Shown piece by piece: positions 33,850 through 42,799 of a DNA stretch of 64,000 nucleotides. The translations under genes were made by a program, and so were the position numbers. The notes under the pieces were generated by a model. That model had not been told where the DNA came from and did not search any database. It worked only from the letters and a program-made list of their open reading frames with translations. Each line of letters begins with the position of its first letter. Within the stretch, counting starts at the first letter, position 1. The stretch lies in assembly GCF_046545555.1 (NCBI RefSeq), contig NZ_JBHZTH010000004.1, positions 1 to 64,000 of the forward strand. The letters run 5' to 3'. Source of the stretch: Winogradskyella sp046545555 (GTDB lineage: Bacteria > Bacteroidota > Bacteroidia > Flavobacteriales > Flavobacteriaceae).

Positions 33850-34112
33850 AAAACCTCAAAGCTAAATATTTCAGTCTATCAATTTCATTGACACCATTAA
33901 GAAGCTAGACCTAATTCTTAATAGAATCCGACTATTTCCTTACTAACTGAAATAAGGGTCGAACTAACAATATCTCGCTTTGAGGCTTACTACATTACTA
34001 AGCTTAAAAACCATTAACTTAAAATAAGCTTAGAGCTAAGTTAGGTCGCAAATCTAATTTATAACACCAAAATTTAGTGTATTGTTACTTCTGGCTAGTT
34101 AACTAGCCTTTT
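33850..34112 (+). ncRNA. Candidate structured RNA or 3'-UTR element
   Basis: This gene-free stretch carries nested perfect stems: CCTCAAAGC (33854-33862) with GCTTTGAGG (33977-33985), TATTTCAGT (33868-33876) with ACTGAAATA (33943-33951), and TTAAGAA with TTCTTAA inside. A second domain pairs CTAAGCTTA (33998-34006) with TAAGCTTAG (34025-34033). An alternative stem TAACTT / AAGTTA (34015-34020 and 34038-34043) overlaps it. The terminator at 34093-34112 ends the region. No known RNA family was recognised. It could be a separate RNA or the 3' end of the 28.3-33.8 kb operon. Confidence 0.45.
34093..34112 (+). terminator. Terminator after the structured element
   Basis: A perfect 16-bp palindrome GGCTAGTTAACTAGCC (34093-34108) is followed by TTTT on the plus strand only, so it acts rightward. 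Confidence 0.65.
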
Positions 34113-34217
34113 GAATGAGTCAATCGCATTAATTATAATAAGTTGCATCTTATAGATGATTTTTACACCTAATTAAAATTTAACAATTATATAGTGCTCT
34201 ATATCGAGTATTTTCTA

Positions 34218-34244
34218 TTGAGATAATAAAGATGTATACATTTG
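34218..34244 (+). promoter_or_regulatory. Consensus promoter without a downstream gene
   Basis: TTG (34218-34220) and a perfect -7 box TACATTTG (34237-34244) lie 16 bp apart. No ORF longer than three codons follows before the strong terminator at 34346-34381. Confidence 0.5.
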
Positions 34245-34250
34245 TAATAA

Positions 34251-34381
34251 CAAAATAATGTGCTATTAACCAATTCATTACAACCCTCAAACAAGAATTG
34301 AAATTTTGTTTAGATTAAATTAGTTTTAAGTAAGTTGTTAATTTCAAAAAGCCTTTTAGAGTGGATGCTAAAAGGCTTTTT
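34251..34381 (+). ncRNA. Candidate small RNA of about 130 nt
   Basis: The stretch lies between a consensus promoter and a 14-bp terminator stem and has no useful ORF. It has a small possible hairpin (CAATTC ... GAATTG) and is otherwise AU-rich. The start point is estimated as about 7 bp after the -7 box. The sequence alone does not prove transcription. Confidence 0.4.
34346..34381. terminator. Strong bidirectional terminator
   Basis: AAAAAGCCTTTTAG (34346-34359) pairs perfectly with CTAAAAGGCTTTTT (34368-34381) over an 8-base loop. It can serve the minus-strand DCC gene and any rightward transcript. Confidence 0.9.
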
Positions 34382-34804
34382 CTATTCTATAAATTTAGAT
34401 TTTAATTCCGGAGTAGGTATCATACAAGATTCTTTTTTACCATACCATTTGTAGCGGTTTTTCGCAATAAAGTTGTACACCCAATTTCTAATAAAATTCG
34501 GTACAATAAAAAATACAGCCATTAAATTAGTAGGGAAATTTAAAGACTTTGCTATAAAAAGTGCCGCTGTAGATTTGTCATAAATCTTTCGTTCTTTTGG
34601 CTTATAAAGTATAATAGAATCTGTTTTTACAATATCAATATTAAACTCATTAATAATTGATTTACCAATTGTGCTTTGAAGTGGAGCAAATAAAAACTTG
34701 TTTTTATTGTCTCGTTTTATAACGTACAAGACACTGCTGTTGCAAAGGTTGCAAACTCCATCGAATAATATTAATTGCTTGTCTTTGGGTATATTCTGTA
34801 TCAC
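34382..34804 (-). CDS. Thiol-disulfide oxidoreductase-like DCC family protein (DUF393)
   Basis: This encodes 140 residues. It has the family signature FDGVCNLCN (about 14-22), a CxxC pair in a thioredoxin-like position, then FAPLQS and a C-terminal hydrophobic helix (LMAVFFIVPNFIRNWVYNFIA) that touches the membrane. Family members are presumed redox enzymes, though substrates are unknown. It starts 59 bp downstream of the mutS2 stop, on the same strand. Confidence 0.92.
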   Translation of the reverse strand: MIQNIPKDKQLILFDGVCNLCNSSVLYVIKRDNKNKFLFAPLQSTIGKSIINEFNIDIVKTDSIILYKPKERKIYDKSTAALFIAKSLNFPTNLMAVFFIVPNFIRNWVYNFIAKNRYKWYGKKESCMIPTPELKSKFIE

Positions 34805-34863
34805 AGTACAAAGATACAGACTAGGGAAGTAATTTCACTAGCTTGTTAACAGCAAATTAGTAC

Positions 34864-37059
34864 TTACTTTTTCTTTGCTTCAACTAATTCTAGCAAGTCT
34901 AAACTAACGTTTGTTGTAAACATCCCATAATTGACGTTAGCTTTATTTTTTTCAATTGAATCTATACTGCCAACAGCCCTTCCATCATGCATTCTAACCC
35001 GATCTCCCACTTTTAATATAGGTTTAGGTTTTTCTATTGGTTTGGCTTTTTGCTTTGCCGCCTTTTTCTTTTTACGGATAACTTCAACCTTTTTTTCAGC
35101 TTCTTGTTTTACTTGTCTTTCTTTGTGCTTTTCAGCTCGTTTCTGTTTTGCAGAAACTTTTTTGCGTTTAGAGTTTTCTATTTGAACAAGTTTAAACAAC
35201 TCGGCCATTAGTTCGCGTTTCTTTTTATTTTCAAAGTACTTTTCTGAAATATCATTAACTTTTTGACCTAAATATATAAGCCTTTGGTTAGAATCGTACA
35301 GTTCTTGAAAGCTTTCAAGTTTTTTCTGAACTTTTGCATTTACTTCTTCTAGTTTATCTGCTTCAGATAATTTCTTTTTTTCATTTTCTTTTAGTGCGCG
35401 TTCAGTCCGTTCTAACTTGCTACGTTCTTTTTGAAGTTTAGCGATAGTTGCATCAAAGCGTATTTTTCCGCGTTCAATTTTCTTCTTAGATTTATTAATC
35501 AAGCTATATGGAATTCCATTTTTTTGTGCGACTTCGAATGTGAATGAACTGCCAGCCTGGCCTACAACTAATTTATACATAGGCTCTAAAGTTCTTTCAT
35601 TAAAAAGCATATTCGCATTTTGGATATGAGGTAACTCGTTCGCTAATAGTTTTAAGTTAGAGTAGTGTGTAGTAATGATACCAAAAGCTTTTCTATCGTA
35701 AAATACCTCTAGAAAAGTTTCCGCTAAAGCACCACCGAGTTCTGGATCACTACCAGTGCCAAACTCATCAATTAAAAATAGAGTGTTTTTGTTGCATTTT
35801 TTTAGGAAATAATTCATCTGTTTTAAACGATAACTATAAGTACTGAGGTGATTTTCTATGGATTGATTATCACCTATATCGCTTAGAATACGATCGAACA
35901 GGCATACTTTACTGCGTTCATGCACAGGAATTAGAATTCCGCTTTGTATCATGGTCTGTAAAAGACCCACTGTTTTTAGTGTAATGCTTTTGCCTCCAGC
36001 ATTTGGTCCAGAAATAACGATAATTCTACTGTCTTCATTTAAGCCAATAGTTTGAGGAAAAGTGATTTCTTTCTTTTCTTTATTAGTGAGGTATAATATC
36101 GGATGGTAAGCATCCCTAAAATACATATCTCGTTTATCTGAAATTTCTGGTAAAATAGCGTTCATACTTTTAGCGTACTTCGCTTTTGCACAAATAAGGT
36201 CAATATTTGTTAGGAAATTTTGATACTTATTAAGTAGTGGTAAAAATAAACGAATATAATCTGTTAACTCTTTTAATATTTTTACAACTTCCTCTTTCTC
36301 TTCGTACTCTAGGTTGTTTAATTCTCTAGAGTATTGTAATGTTGTTTCGGGCTCGATGTAAACTATACTGCCAGTTTTACTGCCACCCATTATAGCTCCT
36401 CTAACTTTTTTACGATACATGGCTTTTACAGCAAGAACACGCTTATTCTCAACAACAGATTCTCTGATGTCATCTAAATAATCGAGGTTGTGGTATGTAT
36501 TTAAAGCAGAAGAGAAACTTGTGTTTATCTTAACTTTTAGTTTGTTAATTGATCGACGTAATTCTGATAGTAGAGGAGAAGCATCATCTTTAATATCACC
36601 AAATCTATTCACAACACCATCAACTTGCTCAATAATAGTCGTATTAAGCTCTATATGTTGACTATATTGATAAAGTTTTGGGTAGTATTCCTTAAACTTA
36701 TCTAGAAATTTTAAAATAGTATTAACGGTAATCGATGTACTTACTAACCGCTGAAAACTTTTGACTTCTAAGTAGGTGTTTTCAATTTTTAAAAGCTTTA
36801 GTTCTTTAGAAATAGAGTCGAAACCGTGATTGGGAATTCTATTATCATTATCGTAAGAGGAAAGGTATTCGTTGACATATCCTAATTCTTGTTTTAATAT
36901 TTCAACAGATTCAAATGGAAGTATAGCTAGTGCAGCTTCTTTTCCAAGAGCTGTAATGGTATGTTCACTAATTTGTTCTAAAACTGTAAAAAACTCAAGG
37001 TCTTTTAAAGTTTTTTCATGAATACGTATCACTGTGATATTAAAATTTAAGGAATGCAA
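34864..37059 (-). CDS. mutS2: MutS2 family DNA-binding ATPase lacking an Smr domain
   Basis: This encodes 731 residues. The Walker A GPNAGGKS is at 351-358. It is followed by DEFGTGSDPELGGALAE, TTHYSNLK and the long coiled coil (about 520-640) typical of MutS2. The C-terminal part (about 680-731) is a KOW-like small domain (VGDRVRMHDGRAVGSI). It has no Smr nuclease domain, so the usual 780-residue form is shortened at its end. MutS2 suppresses recombination or splits collided ribosomes; the Smr-less form may have lost the cutting step. A natural start near VIRIHEKTL (GTG) is also possible. Confidence 0.93.
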   Translation of the reverse strand: MHSLNFNITVIRIHEKTLKDLEFFTVLEQISEHTITALGKEAALAILPFESVEILKQELGYVNEYLSSYDNDNRIPNHGFDSISKELKLLKIENTYLEVKSFQRLVSTSITVNTILKFLDKFKEYYPKLYQYSQHIELNTTIIEQVDGVVNRFGDIKDDASPLLSELRRSINKLKVKINTSFSSALNTYHNLDYLDDIRESVVENKRVLAVKAMYRKKVRGAIMGGSKTGSIVYIEPETTLQYSRELNNLEYEEKEEVVKILKELTDYIRLFLPLLNKYQNFLTNIDLICAKAKYAKSMNAILPEISDKRDMYFRDAYHPILYLTNKEKKEITFPQTIGLNEDSRIIVISGPNAGGKSITLKTVGLLQTMIQSGILIPVHERSKVCLFDRILSDIGDNQSIENHLSTYSYRLKQMNYFLKKCNKNTLFLIDEFGTGSDPELGGALAETFLEVFYDRKAFGIITTHYSNLKLLANELPHIQNANMLFNERTLEPMYKLVVGQAGSSFTFEVAQKNGIPYSLINKSKKKIERGKIRFDATIAKLQKERSKLERTERALKENEKKKLSEADKLEEVNAKVQKKLESFQELYDSNQRLIYLGQKVNDISEKYFENKKKRELMAELFKLVQIENSKRKKVSAKQKRAEKHKERQVKQEAEKKVEVIRKKKKAAKQKAKPIEKPKPILKVGDRVRMHDGRAVGSIDSIEKNKANVNYGMFTTNVSLDLLELVEAKKK

Positions 37060-37137
37060 ATTTAGGGTAATTGTTGTGATATGCCTAATACTGTAAATTC
37101 ATTTTGTTATACTTATTTTTGATTAAAATTTTATTAA

Positions 37138-37818
37138 ATGAATGTTGAGATACATAAAAGTTGGAAGCCTTATTTACAAAAAGAATTTGACAAGCCTTAT
37201 TTTAAAAATTTAATAGAATTTGTAAAGACTGAATATCAAAATTATACCTGTTTTCCGAAGGGATCGCAAATTTTTAATGCTTTTAATTATTGTCCTTTTG
37301 AATCTGTGAAAGTAGTTATTATTGGTCAAGATCCTTATCATGGCTTAGGCCAAGCCAATGGTTTAAGCTTTTCTGTAAACACTGGTGTTAACCACCCACC
37401 ATCTTTAAAAAATATATTTAAAGAAATTGAAAATGATTTAGGGATAAGTTATCCAGAAAATGGAAATTTAGAATATTGGGCCAGTCAAGGAGTGTTACTT
37501 TTAAATGCGACATTAACTGTTAGAGCAAATGAAGCAGGTAGCCATCAAAAAAAAGGATGGGAACAATTTACAGATGCAGTAATAAAATTAATTAGTAGTA
37601 AAAATCAGAATATCATCTTTTTACTTTGGGGAGGATTTGCTAAAAAGAAAAAGAAATTAATAAATACCGACAATCATACTGTACTAGAAACAGGTCATCC
37701 TTCTCCGCTAAGTGCAAATAGGGGATATTGGTTTGGAAATAAGCATTTTAGTAAAACTAACTTCCAGTTGCTGCAAGACGGCGAATCTGAAATTGATTGG
37801 GAACCAAAGAAGCGGTAG
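37138..37818 (+). CDS. ung: Uracil-DNA glycosylase
   Basis: This encodes 226 residues. It removes uracil from DNA. The family-1 water-activating motif GQDPYHG is at 63-69 (D65), with NHPPSLKNIFKE and the DNA-intercalation loop GHPSPLSANRGYWFG. The length is normal and it is cytoplasmic. It is divergent from mutS2 with only 78 bp between them. Its last 62 bp overlap a possible minus-strand small gene (37757-37957). Confidence 0.97.
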   Translation: MNVEIHKSWKPYLQKEFDKPYFKNLIEFVKTEYQNYTCFPKGSQIFNAFNYCPFESVKVVIIGQDPYHGLGQANGLSFSVNTGVNHPPSLKNIFKEIENDLGISYPENGNLEYWASQGVLLLNATLTVRANEAGSHQKKGWEQFTDAVIKLISSKNQNIIFLLWGGFAKKKKKLINTDNHTVLETGHPSPLSANRGYWFGNKHFSKTNFQLLQDGESEIDWEPKKR

Positions 37819-37957
37819 GTCGTTTATTTCTAATAATGTACGGTCTGATGTTATTAACTTTCTTGTTAGACTTATTACAACTGAATATTAATAGTAAAAA
37901 GTTAACTGCAATTAAGAAAGATAAAATTAGAGTAATAGTTAAAATCATAAGTGTCAA
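37757..37957 (-). CDS. Small single-span membrane protein, possible
   Basis: This encodes 66 residues. One strong membrane helix (about 4-25) is followed by a Cys-Asn-Lys turn and a basic soluble tail ending LAATGS. The amino-acid make-up looks natural and not antisense-like, and similar tiny proteins occur in Flavobacteria as far as can be recalled. It overlaps the convergent end of ung by 62 bp, which weakens the case. The remaining 200 bp to 38160 contain nothing else that can be supported. Confidence 0.42.
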   Translation of the reverse strand: MTLMILTITLILSFLIAVNFLLLIFSCNKSNKKVNNIRPYIIRNKRPTASLVPNQFQIRRLAATGS

Positions 37958-38160
37958 TTTGGTGTGTCAAATGTAACTAAAAAATTGAAATACTGAAAGT
38001 TATAAACAATTTCATCTAAATTTACTTACAAATATAGTACATGTAAACAGTGTTTTTTGTCGATGATTAAAGGCTTTTAGGTGTTATTTATAATCATTAT
38101 AAATAAATTTTATATTAGCAAATATGTCTATATTTTATAAAAATTAAGACTTTTTAGGTG

Positions 38161-39027
38161 CTAAAATGAAGGCTTTAGTTCGTGGATTAGGTCAGAATAA
38201 GGAACTTTTTTTGGTATAATATTTAAGTTAAAAAGCTGATCTTGAACATTTTCAATTGTTTTTGAATCAATAAGTCCTTGAGACCAAGTTGTAAGAGAAA
38301 GCCATTCTTGCACGTCTGCTAATTCTTGTTCATAACGATTTGCTATAGTTCTATCTATACTTGGTATAGACTTAAATTCTGAAGTGGTTTCATTAATAAT
38401 GTCTAGAATAGTTTGTAAATCATCCTCATTATTTTGAATAAATTCTTCTCTTACTGCTATTACAAAACAGGGCCAAGGAGAAGGACAGTCATCTATGCGT
38501 CTAAATATGCCATCGTCTACTAAAGGCTTAGTGGTAAATTTTTCCCACATAAAATAGTCCGCTTCACCATTAGTTAAACCTTCTATTGCACCTTCTAAAT
38601 TTCTTATAACTTCAAAATTTAAATCTTTATCTAAATCCCAACCATTTTTTTTTGCATTGATATATGCCATAAGGTGCGAGCCTGAACCGTATCTGCTAAT
38701 CGCAGCTCTAGTTCCCTTTATGTCTTCTATACTTTTAAACTTTGAATCTGCTGCGACATGAATTCCCCATACTAAAGGAGACCGAACAAATGTTTGTACA
38801 ATTTTAGAAGGATTACCAGCAATGATATCTTTAATAATCCCTTCAGTAAGTATAACAGCTATATCAATGTCACCAGATCTTAATCCTTTGCACATAGCTC
38901 CTGTACCGCCATAATAGTCGTGCCATCTTAGATTAAGCCCTTCCGTTTTATATTCACCATTTTTTAAGGTTAAATACCAAGCTAAATTAAAGTGCTCTGG
39001 CACACCTCCTATATTTACTTTTCTCAT
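38161..39027 (-). CDS. NMT1/THI5-like substrate-binding domain protein without signal peptide
   Basis: This encodes 288 residues. The fold of periplasmic binding proteins for sulfonates, nitrate or thiamine precursors is suggested by the start KVNIGGVPEHFNLAWYLTLKNGEYKTEGLNLRW, GLRSGDIDIAVILTEGIIKDI, and a hinge with GSHLMAYINAKKNGW. It has no signal peptide or lipobox and thus would stay in the cytosol. It is the last gene of the 38161-42147 minus-strand group and follows the nucleoside phosphorylase by 31 bp. No ABC transporter genes are near. The ligand is unknown. Confidence 0.78.
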   Translation of the reverse strand: MRKVNIGGVPEHFNLAWYLTLKNGEYKTEGLNLRWHDYYGGTGAMCKGLRSGDIDIAVILTEGIIKDIIAGNPSKIVQTFVRSPLVWGIHVAADSKFKSIEDIKGTRAAISRYGSGSHLMAYINAKKNGWDLDKDLNFEVIRNLEGAIEGLTNGEADYFMWEKFTTKPLVDDGIFRRIDDCPSPWPCFVIAVREEFIQNNEDDLQTILDIINETTSEFKSIPSIDRTIANRYEQELADVQEWLSLTTWSQGLIDSKTIENVQDQLFNLNIIPKKVPYSDLIHELKPSF

Positions 39028-39058
39028 TTATGCTTAACTTAATTGAGTACCTTTTTTA

Positions 39059-39931
39059 CTAAATATTTACAATACGCTCGAGAGCGTATTCAATTAACCT
39101 ATTAACAGTTTTCTTTGGATTTTTACTAAAATCTCCTGTAGCTCTATTTGCTATGATAGCATTTAATGACAGTGCTTCATGTCCTAATAATTTAGAAAGC
39201 CCATATATAACAGAGGTTTCCATCTCAAAATTCGTAATCCTAAAATCTTTATAACTGAAATTATCAAGTTTCATATTTAAGTTTGGGTCATGTAAAGGAA
39301 GTCGTAAGACTCTGCCTTGTGGCCCATAGAAACCACCAGCTGTGCCAGTCATTCCTTTAAACATTTTACTGCTCTCAAAATATTTTTCTAAATATTTACT
39401 ATTGTTTATAACGATTGGTCTCGCTTTATTTTTGTCCCAGTCGGTATGATTAATAAAAGCGTCTTCGATTTCTGGATTACTTATACCATTTATTTGATAA
39501 AAATGGAGCATACCATTAACATCTAAGCCGTGTGTGCTGATTAAAAAAGAATCTACAGGGATATCTGCTTGCAATGATCCAGAAGTACCTATACGTATAA
39601 TATTTAGGCTTGTAAGATTTGTTTTTGGTTGACGTGTTTTTAGGTCAATATTTACCAATGCATCAAGTTCATTTAAGACAATATCAATATTATCAGGCCC
39701 TATGCCAGTAGATATAACAGTTATTCTACTGTCTTTATAATATCCCGTTTGCGTTTTAAATTCACGTTTTTGGGTAGTAAAATCTACACTATCAAAATGC
39801 TGAGTTATTTTTTCTACTCTATCTTGATCTCCAACAAATATTATAGTGTCTGAAATATCCTCTGGTTTAAGGTTAAGATGGTATACACTTCCGTCCGGAT
39901 TTAATATTAATTCAGAGTCTTTAATTGACAT
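39059..39931 (-). CDS. Nucleoside phosphorylase (uridine phosphorylase-like)
   Basis: This encodes 290 residues. It cleaves a nucleoside with phosphate. The phosphate-binding loop GDQDRVEK, the STGIGPDNIDIVLNEL strand-turn, RIGTSGSLQ and NFEMETSVIYGLS (ribose-binding E-M-E) place it in the PNP/UDP-1 family. The base specificity cannot be told. Its start overlaps the DUF1835 gene by 11 bp, so the two are coupled. Confidence 0.92.
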   Translation of the reverse strand: MSIKDSELILNPDGSVYHLNLKPEDISDTIIFVGDQDRVEKITQHFDSVDFTTQKREFKTQTGYYKDSRITVISTGIGPDNIDIVLNELDALVNIDLKTRQPKTNLTSLNIIRIGTSGSLQADIPVDSFLISTHGLDVNGMLHFYQINGISNPEIEDAFINHTDWDKNKARPIVINNSKYLEKYFESSKMFKGMTGTAGGFYGPQGRVLRLPLHDPNLNMKLDNFSYKDFRITNFEMETSVIYGLSKLLGHEALSLNAIIANRATGDFSKNPKKTVNRLIEYALERIVNI

Positions 39932-40862
39932 TCAAAACTGTTTTAATGAGTTTGTTTTCTTCTACACTAAACTGATATTCTAAACGTTGTAAACCTCCAT
40001 AAACCATGTTGTTTTTAATTTCTGAAGCAAAATTATGTTGTCTTAATAATGCTTCATGACCTTTTCGATTGAGTTTGATTTCAGTTTCCGACTCGTCAAA
40101 AAATATAGAAATCTTATCTATAATCCGCTTCATTTGTGTGTCTCCAAAGCCGTAATACCCTTGGTAATTTAGACTATATCCCAAAAGATGATGTTTAGAT
40201 TTAATTTCATTATCTCTAATTAATCTAAGTATATTATCTTCTAATACATTTAAGCCACTTTTTTGATGTGGGAAGCGTTTTAAATGTGCTTTTAAGCAGT
40301 TGGTCATATACTTAAAGTTCGATTTGGTAACAATATATGGTTTTAAAATATTATGGTCCGTGCCGCAATATGTTCGCCATAACGCTATGCACAAATCAAT
40401 ATCTTCTCTAGTTAACAAAACTTTATCTCTATAATGCGCTTTTATTTGTTCTGGTTTTAATTCAGCCAAACCTTTAAGATTCTTTTCGCCTTCAACACGA
40501 CCACTGCAAATAAGGTATATTGGTTTTTTTATTTCCTTTTGGTGTAAAAGGTTTATCACACCAATAAGATTAATATGGCAAAAGAGGTCATATTCAAACC
40601 ACAAGTTAATCTGAGAATACTTATCAGTATCATCTAGTTTAGCTAATTCTCTTTTAAGTTCATTGGTATTAACTTCGATATTATAATGCGCTTTAAGAAA
40701 CTTACGTCTAATTTCTAAAAACGCATCAGAATCTATTGCAGGTATTGTTGGTCCTTCGCACAACATCTCTTGCCAAGTTAATATGTCATCATTAAAATCT
40801 AGTTCTCTTAAATAATCGGTAAGCACATTACCATTTGTTATGTGTAAAATTTTTTCAGTCAT
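39921..40862 (-). CDS. DUF1835 domain protein
   Basis: This encodes 313 residues. The opening LHITNGNVLTDYLRELDFNDDILTWQEMLCEGP and the following FLEIRRKFLKAHY match the DUF1835 pattern. The C-terminal half is helical. No enzymatic role is known. It is soluble. Its genomic coupling to a nucleoside phosphorylase (11-bp overlap) suggests a nucleotide-related role, which is inference only. Confidence 0.85.
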   Translation of the reverse strand: MTEKILHITNGNVLTDYLRELDFNDDILTWQEMLCEGPTIPAIDSDAFLEIRRKFLKAHYNIEVNTNELKRELAKLDDTDKYSQINLWFEYDLFCHINLIGVINLLHQKEIKKPIYLICSGRVEGEKNLKGLAELKPEQIKAHYRDKVLLTREDIDLCIALWRTYCGTDHNILKPYIVTKSNFKYMTNCLKAHLKRFPHQKSGLNVLEDNILRLIRDNEIKSKHHLLGYSLNYQGYYGFGDTQMKRIIDKISIFFDESETEIKLNRKGHEALLRQHNFASEIKNNMVYGGLQRLEYQFSVEENKLIKTVLNVN

Positions 40863-40867
40863 AAATA

Positions 40868-41197
40868 TTAACCACCAACACGTTTAACATTAAATCCTTT
40901 TTCTTTTAGTATAGTCATAATTTTATCTCTGTAATCTCCTTGGATAATTATTTTGTTATCTTTAAAACTACCACCAACACTAAGTTTAGTCTTTAATTCT
41001 TTTGCTAATTTCTTAAAATCTTCTGTAGCACCATTATACCCTTCTAAGATTGTAATTGGTTTACCTTTTCGTTTTTCATATTTACATAGAATTGGTTCTT
41101 CTTGTAGCCAAATATTACTTTTAGATTTTTCCACTTTAATAGAAGGATCTAGTTTATGATCTGGAAAAAGATTTTTTAGTTGATCTTGTAAGTCCAT
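40868..41197 (-). CDS. eIF1/SUI1-like translation factor (YciH type)
   Basis: This encodes 109 residues. The SUI1 core is present (CKYEKRKGKPITILEGY, KKLAKELKTKLSVGGSFKDNKIIIQGDYRDKIMTIL), with the conserved GGS loop and KGFNVKRVGG tail. Bacterial YciH probably supports fidelity of start-codon selection under stress. The start codon overlaps the stop of the 2OG oxygenase by 1 bp. Confidence 0.93.
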   Translation of the reverse strand: MDLQDQLKNLFPDHKLDPSIKVEKSKSNIWLQEEPILCKYEKRKGKPITILEGYNGATEDFKKLAKELKTKLSVGGSFKDNKIIIQGDYRDKIMTILKEKGFNVKRVGG

Positions 41198-42147
41198 TAC
41201 TTTTTAATCAAACCAAGTTCAATAAGTCGCTGATTTAAAAACTCTCCTGCAGTAATATTTTCGTACTGTTTTGGGTTTTGCTTGTCAATACAACTATCTA
41301 AAACATCTAATTTCATTTCGCTTATTGGGTGCATAAAAAACGGTATTGAATATCGTGAAGTTCCCCAAAGTTCACGAGGTGGATTAACAACTCTATGGAT
41401 TGTAGACTTTAATTTATTATTGGTATGACGCGATAACATATCTCCAACATTAATCATTAACTCGTCAGGCTCTGCTATAGCATCTAACCATTCGCCATCG
41501 TGCCGTTGTACTTGTAAACCGCGACCTTGCGCTCCCATTAAAAGTGTAATAAGATTTATATCGCCATGAGCCGCTGCTCTAACTGCATTTTTTGGTTCTT
41601 GAACTATAGGAGGGTAGTGAATTGGTCTTAATATTGAATTGCCATTATGAATATAATTATCGAAATAAGTTTCTTCTAAATCTAAATATAATGCTAATGA
41701 ACGTAATACATATTTAGCTGTTTTTTCTAACATGGCATAAGTCTGTTTGCCAACTTTATTAAAATCGGGTAACTCAGTAACATTTACATTTTCTGGATAT
41801 TCTTTTCTGCGTTCATCGTCATCCTCAACATATTGACCAAAATGCCAAAACTCTTTTAAATCGCCTTCTTTTTTGCCTTTAGCGCTTTCTTTTCCGAATG
41901 AAACATAGCCACGTTGTCCGCCAATACCAGGTATTTCGTAACTTTCTTTAGTGTCTAGTGGTAAATCGAAAAAGTTTTTGACTTCACCATAAAGACTATC
42001 TACTAATTTGTCATCTAAAAAATGTCCCTTTAAAGCAACAAAACCAATATCTTGATAGGCTTTTCCTATTTCATCAATAAATTTTTGTTTTCGTTTTGGG
42101 TCGTCAGAAAGGAAATCCTTTAAATCAACGCTAGGTATTCTGTCCAT
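41197..42147 (-). CDS. 2-oxoglutarate/Fe(II) oxygenase, isopenicillin N synthase-like
   Basis: This encodes 316 residues. An N-terminal DIOX-N domain (with GFVALKGH) precedes the 2OG-Fe(II) core. The iron ligands are HGD (AAHGDINLITLLM) and the distal His of STIHRVV, and the 2OG contact is RYS (SRYSIPFFMHP). The set is complete, so it is probably active. It heads a minus-strand operon with SUI1 and DUF1835. The substrate is unknown. Confidence 0.93.
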   Translation of the reverse strand: MDRIPSVDLKDFLSDDPKRKQKFIDEIGKAYQDIGFVALKGHFLDDKLVDSLYGEVKNFFDLPLDTKESYEIPGIGGQRGYVSFGKESAKGKKEGDLKEFWHFGQYVEDDDERRKEYPENVNVTELPDFNKVGKQTYAMLEKTAKYVLRSLALYLDLEETYFDNYIHNGNSILRPIHYPPIVQEPKNAVRAAAHGDINLITLLMGAQGRGLQVQRHDGEWLDAIAEPDELMINVGDMLSRHTNNKLKSTIHRVVNPPRELWGTSRYSIPFFMHPISEMKLDVLDSCIDKQNPKQYENITAGEFLNQRLIELGLIKK

Positions 42148-42308
42148 TGGTAATTGTTTAATTTATAGTCAATATACAAATGTAACGAAAATTGGCATAA
42201 ATTATTCAACCGAAATTATTGACAATTTAAAGAGCTTACAATACTATTTGAAGCATTTTTATTTACATTTGAATGTTATCAATAATTTCTGAATGAAATA
42301 TTAATTGA

Positions 42309-42722
42309 ATGAAAAAAATAATACTCGTTACTTTAATATTAGTTTTTTCATTTGCAATGAAAGCTCAAACTCGCGATTTACCAAAAAAACCAAAAAACGG
42401 AAAATGTTACGAACGTAAATTTAGTTTGGATAAAAAGTATGGTTGGAAAGAAATTGATTGTAAAAAAAATAAAAAGAGTGAAGCAAAGCTGCCAAAAGAT
42501 AAAGTCCCGACAGAAGAAGATATAACTAAAGCGAAAGAGTTTTATAATAAAATCAAAGAATACCAAACAAAATTAATAAATGAAGGTTATGAAGTTGAAA
42601 TTAATGGAATTTTCGATGATACTACAATAAATGCGCATCATAAATATTTGAAACAAAGAAAAAAAATTGAACGAAAAAAACGAAGAGCTAAGAAAAAAAA
42701 GCTAAATCAGAATAAAGTATAA
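42309..42722 (+). CDS. Small secreted basic protein with a peptidoglycan-binding-like motif
   Basis: This encodes 137 residues with a signal peptide (1-19, ...FSFAMKAQ). The mature part is very lysine-rich. A stretch near 85-115 (YQTKLINEGYEVEINGIFDDTTINAHHKYLKQ) follows the pattern of a PG_binding_1 repeat (LxxxGYxVxINGxFDxxTxxAxxxYL). The C-terminus is a run of K and R. The role may be envelope attachment; this is inferred only from that motif. Confidence 0.65.
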   Translation: MKKIILVTLILVFSFAMKAQTRDLPKKPKNGKCYERKFSLDKKYGWKEIDCKKNKKSEAKLPKDKVPTEEDITKAKEFYNKIKEYQTKLINEGYEVEINGIFDDTTINAHHKYLKQRKKIERKKRRAKKKKLNQNKV

Positions 42723-42799
42723 TTACCATAATCCAATTAGGAATCGCAAAGTACTTATTTTACTATTCTTTTTATTTGTTAACTACAAAACAAGAACTT

